Origin: Porodaedalea pini
Lineage: Eukaryota > Basidiomycota > Agaricomycetes > Hymenochaetales > Hymenochaetaceae
Assembly: GCA_002794775.1 (NCBI GenBank)
Contig: NBAY01000001.1
Location: forward strand, 744,001 to 808,000
Length of the DNA stretch: 64,000 nucleotides
Reading direction: 5' to 3'
Numbering within the stretch: the stretch's first letter is position 1; each line of letters starts with the position of its first letter. A program made the translations under genes and the position numbers. Below, in pieces: positions 57,901 to 64,000 of the stretch. The notes beneath the pieces were generated by a model. That model made no database searches. It saw only the letters and a list, made by a program, of their open reading frames with translations, and was not told the DNA's origin.

Positions 57901-59413
57901 CAAGTCGCGCAGCTACTAAATATCAGCGCCGATGTCGAAACATACACCAACCGCTCTCTCGTCCGTCCTTCCCCTTCAAGTGACTTTATCCTCCACCCGT
58001 ATTGAGTCCTTTCCTATCCAGCTATATCGAAACGTCTGGGACCCGTCTGTGACGAGCGACGGCTTCAAGGGTTTCATGGAGAAGCGCTTCCCGAACGGGA
58101 CGTTCGTAGCGCTCGACCCGACGGACTGCTCGCCGCAGGACAAGAATAGCTCGCGCCCGTGCTCGTTGACAGCGGACAACGAGAACGGGTTTTTACGAGT
58201 CGTCATCATGGGAGTACTCGTTCTTCGTGCCGCACGATACGGCGCATTTGATTGAACTCATGGGCGGAAACGTTTGTGTTTTCTTCTCGTTTTGCGGAGG
58301 TATGCTGATGGAGTTGTGTTATAGGAAACTTTCGTTAGACGATTGGATCATTTCTTTAGCGTGAGTCCGATTTCGTCTATGTACGACCGGATAATTTACA
58401 CTTATCTAGGCCGGCTACTTCCAAGCTGGAAATGAACCATCCTTCCAGGTATTACCTTCCAAACTACACGCATGTTTTCTTAGCCCTCTGACCTCAATGT
58501 CTCCAGACTCCCATTGGATATCATTATGCTAATCAACCAACGAAGTCTGTCGATCAAATACGCGATGTAGTCTTCACGAACTTTGACATCAGTGCGTTCC
58601 CAATTTTATATCCAAGAGAGTGTTCACTCATGAGTGTAACCGTGTTCAGCACCCGCTGGCATACCTGGTAATGACGATCAAGCGGCAATGGCGACGCTCC
58701 TCATCTTCCATCTCCTTGGACTCTACCCAGGTGTGTTTATGCGTATGAGAATGCTTGTCAGCAAGCTCTAACAAAATGCCAACCTTACCCATCGCCTGTA
58801 ACAAATCAATTCGTGAACAAGTTCCGAGCACCTCCCAACTCCTGATCCTCTCCCCCTTCACGCCCAAATACACAATCCACAACGCCTTCCTCAACGTCAG
58901 CACCACCGTGACCGTTCGCAACTTTGACGCGCGCTCCGTGCAGCAGACGATCCCGAGGGGCGTCGCCGCATACGTGCAGAACGTCACGGTGAACGGCGTG
59001 CCCGCGGCGTCGCGCTGCCACTTTGACTTTTACGACACGTTTAGGCTGGGCGGGGAGATTGAGATTACGCTGACTGCGGATAAGGACGCGGTGGATAGCT
59101 GTGCGGGGGGTGTACCTGAGCCGCTCTCCGACTGGTGGATTCGCAAGCGCGAGATAGTCAATTGATGTAGAAAGTGAAGGGGTAGATAAAAGTCAACTTT
59201 ATATATGTAATATGTTCGACAGTGAATTATGTTTTTGAAGGCTAAAGCCCTTACGATGGAGCAGGACTGTGCCAAATGATTGCAAGCCATCTTTTATATG
59301 AAACAAACAATGATTTAACGAAATAATGCTCCTCCAATCCAGTCACACATTCAATGCTTTTCATGCACTCGAAGGTATTCATGTGAGACAGAGGATACTC
59401 CTGATAGCAACTT
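54988..59413. repeat. Right arm of the 4.4-kb inverted duplication
   Basis: Reverse complement of 44931-49295. The duplicated unit includes the GH92 promoter, gene and 3' flank. The two copies face away from each other across a 5.7-kb spacer (49296-54987) that holds exactly three genes. Confidence 0.9.
55370..59165 (+). pseudogene. GH92 alpha-1,2-mannosidase, copy B, frameshifted
   Basis: Same exon plan as copy A, starting MGRYLLLLSACLTLFSGCSV then TAQ. Early and middle exons read through (YSSLYRSFLTPNN, SWDTFRTFYPLL, SHFAITYHNEAAQLGVDINE). At about 58187-58189 it has GGG where copy A has GG, so NENGFYESSSWE becomes NENGFLRVVIMG and the frame stops near 58255, before the GNEP and GNDD catalytic blocks. 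Further downstream the DNA still matches copy A in its original frame to the C-terminus (58755-59165), where a second one-base difference gives LSDWWIRKREIVN. The intron at 57228-57277 starts with GC as in copy A. This is either a recent pseudogene or one sequence error. Confidence 0.8.
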
Positions 59414-60008
59414 AGCTAAGTACTACACACACAATATTAATAACAGCTGCCAAAACCCTTATATACCTGCATTTTTACGCAATAGCTTCTAATACTTCGT
59501 CGGCTCGCGAGGAGCTGTACATATTTCAGCAGGAAGAAGACCGCCGAGCAAGAACCATTGCTGAGGAAGACATACTGGCAGGCGAAGCGAACAAAGTCTT
59601 CAATCTAACATGCTTGATATCCTTAAAGTGGTAAATAGAACGCAGTAAATACTGCTCAAGGGCATTAATATTGGTTCGGTCCATGTAACATAGTTCGACA
59701 GCTTCGCTAAGGGCTTTACAGAACCTCCTTTCAATGAAAGCCATGTTTTAAACGTACCTCGATCGAAGGGACTTACAATTCTTAAAATTGTTGATTGAAT
59801 TACATAAGCTACATGAAAGGCGCAGCCGTTAGGGATACATCGGTGAGATCTGCATGTATGGAAAGCAATGACACTTGCGTAGAGAACAAAGGAATGAATA
59901 ATTGGACATAAATGCCTGAATGAAAAGACCATATTTTACGACAGACCCATTATAAAGCGACTACAGCGTCCGAGACAAAGAATCATCAAGGTCCGACATG
60001 AAATTCAG
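59166..60008. other. Arm remainder and intergenic spacer
   Basis: Up to 59413 this is the outer end of the inverted duplication. Beyond it, a 72-codon minus-strand frame (59526-59744, starting MAFIERRFCKALSEAVELCY) looks mildly protein-like but matches no family I know and has no clear partner exons. No CaaX-type pheromone end was found next to PRM1. Confidence 0.4.
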
Positions 60009-63000
60009 CTAGAAGGCAGTAGGGGAGAACGGATTGACGTGTACCGTCGAGAGACGTGGGCCACTGGGCGGCTGTGGCCAGTTCTCTGGAATTACACGCG
60101 CGTCATCGTCGAATGGTGTGCGGAACGGGTCCAGCGCCATCACAGACGCATGTCGCGCATGTGCCGCAGCGGGCTGCTGCCCCTTACGATTGACTGTAGG
60201 AGGTCCAGGTCCGGGCGCGAGCTTCTGTAAGGGCACAGAGGACGTGCGCTTGTGCTTACGCACACCAGGCATCGCGAGCGTGTTCTCGGGAAGAAGCGAC
60301 TCGCGTCCTGCGTAATGTGGAAGGGAGGAGTGGTAATACGAAGGCACGCCCGACTGGGTGAGCGCAGTGAAGGGCGTCTGCGCGGCTGGGGTGACGGTCG
60401 CCGCCGCTATCGGTGCAGTAGGCATAGGAAATGCGCCAACGGCATTACCATTATTCCTACCATTACCTCCGACAACCATCGACGAGCCGTACGTTGGGTC
60501 CGCAGGACGAGGGACAGGACGAGGGCTGAGAGGGAGACCCGGAATCTTGGGCTTCGTCTTCGGCCGTTTCCCCGCAGTATTCCCGGGGTTCGGCATCCAC
60601 GGAAGCATGCGCGGCGGCGCGGGGGAAATAGACCACGCGGAAGGAGGGTTGTTCTGCACGCGAGGCGAGAGGTGTGCTGGCGCCTCGCCAGCAGTGGGAA
60701 GGCGCTCGCGTGACACGTTTGCGAAGGCCGCGTTCGTTAGACTTGTCCTGATTGTAAGGTTTGGACGCTGACGAGACTTGCCAGTACCACTTGACCGATT
60801 GCCATCTGAATCTTCCTCATCTCCATCGACGGAAGACTTGCTACGGAAGGCGCTCGTAAGTCGTTTCATCCATCCGGATTCCTTCGCCTCATCACCTTCG
60901 CCATTAGCAGCAGCAGCGTTTTGCATACGAACACGCTCTTCGTCACTCACAAACCGCTCCCTCCCCGCCTTTGACCCGATCGCTACCAGCTTCCTCGGAC
61001 GGCTGATCTTCATCTTTGACTGCGAGGCGGAAGTTTCATTAGAGTTACTACCGCGATCAGTGCTGGAGTCCAGCAAGCTATCCCAGGAGCGCTGCTGCTG
61101 ATGATCATGCGGGTATCCCGGGGAACGCCGCGCTGTTGGCGAGCGCAAGTTGACGTTAAAGAAGCCCTCTGGCCGAGGTGTCTTATCGTCCGCGTTCTTC
61201 TCAGTAGGATACGCAGGCGCTACCTCAGGCTTGAACGGCATGACGCTCGAAGTGAAGTCGCGATGCTCGCTGCGGAATTTCTTCTGCTTGCGTGCTTCGA
61301 TCGCAGGTTTCACATACGAGTGCCATAGGATAATCAACAGAGCGATGAGTACGACCAATCCCCACAGGCCAATGAAGATGGAGAACATCAGCCTCTCTTT
61401 CTTGAGCGAGTCGACATAGCGAGCGACGAGCTTGCCGACGAGACCCTGGCTACCGTCCGAACCGTCTCCTACCGCAGCATCCGCGATAGGCTTCGAGGCC
61501 TCGTTCACGTCTGACTGCGAAAGCACGAGCGCCGAATCGTTCATGCGTGGAATATCTATCGCGAGGTTGTTGTGCAGGAACGTCAACGCGTTCTCTATAG
61601 CCTCAATCTTCGTGCCGATGATACAGCGCACAAACTCCTGGATAGGGTCCTCGAGAACGGTTCCATTGAACACTGTGGAGACAGCATTTTGCACATCCGA
61701 GTAGAAAGTGACGAGTGTATCATTGAGAGTCGTCGTGGTACCATTGACCCAACCAAAGAGCCCGTCGTTGATCGTAGACTGCGTCGCATTGACCTGGCTA
61801 TTGATCTGGTTCGCGTACGTCGCGGACTGATTATACATGCTCGTATTGATGGAAGTTGCGATCGTGTTAGAGAAGTCTGAGACTGACGATGCGACCTGTG
61901 CCGAATACTTTGCCTCGATGGGATGGATCGCGAGGAGCTGTATCTCAACAGAGAGGAGACCGAGAAAGCCGATTAAAAAGACTGCAAGCACAGGAGGATG
62001 GAAGACGTAGTGGAAGAACCACTGAAGATTCGTATGCTGAGACGGCGACAGGTGCAACAACGCGGCCAGCTGATTCGAGATGCGCATTAGCAGTGGATGT
62101 TGTTGACTCCCCGCGAGGACGAGCAGGTTATGATTCGTCATACTCATGCTCGGCGTCTCGCCGTTCTGGACTCTATTGTTCATCGTCGGGTCCGTCTCCC
62201 ATGCCTCCCGCGTATACTCCAAGTGTTGTTGCAGACAACGCCACTTGTACCACTCGAGAGCACAATGAGCTGCCACTAAAAGGAGGGCGAGTACGACCAG
62301 AATAATTATTCCGATCTTCGTGATCTTGAGAAGATCGCGGCCTAAGTCATCAACCACGGATGTATCCATGTCGCCGCAGAAGCTAAGACTTTGCTGTTCC
62401 GGTACGAACAGAGTCGACTCATTGAAGGTCAATCCAGCGAAGGTATTGTTGATATCAACTTTGAGGTCTTCGAAGGGCGTGTCGACACTATATTACGCTC
62501 AGATGATTCTCTGCTTAAGAAAGGCTGAGAAGATACTCACAAATCCTGGATGGAATTCCTTAGTTGGTCCAACGTTGGCAAAGACGAGTTCAGAGTCGTC
62601 AGAGACGTCTGAACAGACGTCGGAAGTGTGACGTTCTCTAATGAACTCAAGTCTGGAACGTCAAATTGCGGTGCAGATATGTTGCCTAACGGATTTATAT
62701 CGTTGATTTTATTCACGGCAGACTGGATAGCAGAGTTGATGGACGAGACATCACTCTGGATGGTCGTCCGGATACTCGAGAACGTGCTGGTGAGAAGGTT
62801 GTTAATCTAGATGGGATACGACATTCAGTATTTCTTCAAACTTTCGTGAGAAACAAAGGCATACGTCCTGCACTGCTTCAATCAGCACTGACAAGCCACC
62901 GCGTACGACTAATTCTAAGAAACAGAAAAACGTCGATCGATAGATGTCGATTGCAAAATTAATAATTCCCTCGACGATCGTGAGTGAAAGCACGAGTGTC

Positions 63001-63356
63001 GCACGCGCAGCGTTCATGGTGCCATTGACTGCAGACGCTATTTGCTTGTTCGTACCCACAGCCATGTAGCGCGGCAGACTTGCAGCCACAGTGGCCGCCT
63101 TCTCCGCTGCGGAGCAACTGGCCAACAAATTGGACTTCGCATCTGCAACCGAGTCTTGAGCAGAGCCAGAGGATATCTCGAGACGAAAGGCGACGAAGAG
63201 CAAAGAAATAGTTGGGTATGCGAGCCAGGTGAGAGAAAGAATGTATGGGAGCGTAAGGTAAGGCGTGAGTGTCGTTCCTTCGCGTGCAACTGGAGCTGTT
63301 TCATAGATGGGCGGCGGCGACATCCATCTGCGAGTCGTTGGAGAGGTCGCGGACAT
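60009..63356 (-). CDS. PRM1: PRM1, plasma-membrane fusion protein
   Basis: Three exons (62865-63356, 62541-62806, 60009-62487) give 1078 codons in frame. The product acts at the cell surface when mating hyphae or cells fuse. Seen: [20 protein letters not shown] then [11 protein letters not shown] (first span), [17 protein letters not shown] (conserved Cys), [39 protein letters not shown] (second span). A long extracellular loop rich in N-linked sites (ENVTLP, LNSSLP, INNTFAG, FNESTLF) is followed by [20 protein letters not shown] and [20 protein letters not shown]. The pair [20 protein letters not shown] and a last span [15 protein letters not shown] come next. A cytosolic tail of about 380 residues, rich in Pro, Ser and Arg, is unusually long compared with yeast Prm1 and probably carries regulation. 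The stop is at 60009. Confidence 0.93.
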
Positions 63357-64000
63357 AGCTCAACTGGCCTAGCAGGAAGACGTAAAGGGAAGTCGACCGG
63401 CGACCTCAGAACTAAGAGGAGAAAGGGAGAAAGGGAAAGATGGAGGTGAAGGACAGAGAAAGACGGAAACCCTACGCACCCAAAGGCATACAGGCCAAGG
63501 CCTCATTGCTTATAATAAGATGTGGTTTTATTGTTCATTGTTTTCCGAAAAGGAATAATACAAAAGCGCTCGTTCCGTGGCCTCGTAGATCCGGACGACC
63601 TCAGCATGCAGCCTCCAGAATTATCTTGCAGTCCACATTCTTCGAGAGTCGAGCTTGTTTCCGGATACATGTTCTGAACTGTGCAGAACGTTTTGCTCTC
63701 GGTGAAGCTGTGGTCAAATACGTGCGTGTAAATGAAGGGAGGAAACAAGGAGAATCAAACAAGCAGGAGGCGTGAGTTCGACGACGAAGGTCACGCACAA
63801 CTCCGTGAAATGGACAGTTTATTGTTAAACACCCCCCTCCATACCGTTGGCAACATGCGCGCCTTCAGTCATGTAATGCGCTTTATTTCAGTGTGGAATA
63901 TATCATGAGAATCCGAATTCGAGTGAGGTGTTGTCGGAACTGACAATTTGAATCCTTTCTCAAACTGATTTCTCTTTGTGCGTCTTCACATCGAAACAGT
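63357..64000. other. Intergenic, upstream of PRM1
   Basis: Purine-rich 63405-63470 (GAGAAAGGGAG-type runs), likely PRM1 leader or promoter. Overlapping frames on both strands at 63440-63798 show no known domain. The window ends without another recognised gene. Confidence 0.45.

Noticed and set aside
59526..60008. Mating pheromone precursor next to PRM1
   Set aside because: No small frame with a C-terminal CaaX motif was found on either strand; the frames present end RRSSSC or are uncharacteristic.
1..64000. CRISPR arrays, rRNA genes, bacterial operon features
   Set aside because: No regularly spaced short repeats and no rRNA-like sequence were seen; spliced eukaryotic genes dominate throughout.

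Overview
The window looks like nuclear DNA of a mushroom-forming basidiomycete (Agaricomycetes). Genes are broken by many short introns of about 50-60 bases. The gene set includes a fungal PRM1, a UTP25, a secreted GH92 mannosidase and an F-box protein of agaricomycete type. The mobile DNA is a chromodomain Ty3/Gypsy family plus a LINE with an RNase H domain. No bacterial, organellar or CRISPR features were seen.

Layout. 1-2128: no recognised gene. 2129-5831 (-): CLC chloride channel/transporter. 5832-9068: no recognised gene. 9069-10450 (-): multi-pass membrane protein. 10744-13262 (-): UTP25, a ribosome-biogenesis protein. It shares a 160-base divergent promoter with TAF7 (13423-15083, +). 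Next come two small + strand genes (15436-15973 and 16412-17159) and an intronless F-box gene (17511-19010, -). From 19162 to 39486 there is one nested transposon block. A third small gene of the same type (39610-40786) follows, then TAF12 (41182-42545) and a membrane protein of unknown function (42824-44580). From 44931 to 59413 there is a 4.4-kb inverted duplication carrying two GH92 mannosidase copies. Its 5.7-kb spacer holds a paraoxonase-like gene, a PAQR/HlyIII-family receptor and peptidyl-tRNA hydrolase. The last gene is PRM1, for cell fusion in mating (60009-63356, -).

The nested block can be read layer by layer from target-site duplications. A LINE with a 12-base duplication landed between the F-box gene and the third small gene. 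Three things landed inside it. The first is an 849-base foldback element at a TA in ORF1. The second is a 594-base tRNA-like SINE with a 14-base duplication in the reverse-transcriptase coding sequence. The third is a minus-strand Gypsy chromovirus with a CGCCG duplication. A second, plus-strand Gypsy of the same family, with a CCAGC duplication, sits inside the first one's pol gene. Both Gypsy copies show an 11-base self-priming signature and a GGGTTTT -1 frameshift site, and each is disabled by one CGA-to-TGA change.

The least expected signal is a small gene family. The three short genes at 15.4, 16.4 and 39.6 kb repeat a helical motif also found in the N-terminal part of TAF12. In each, a phase-0 intron sits at the same point of the motif, and each gene carries the motif twice (the second copy is weak in the first gene). 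Two TFIID subunit genes (TAF7, TAF12) bracket this family. I read it as a local expansion of the TAF12 N-terminal module without the histone fold.

Several otherwise conserved genes show one-base frame breaks in short homopolymers (near 5240, 24165, 43920 and 44350). These may be consensus errors rather than real mutations.
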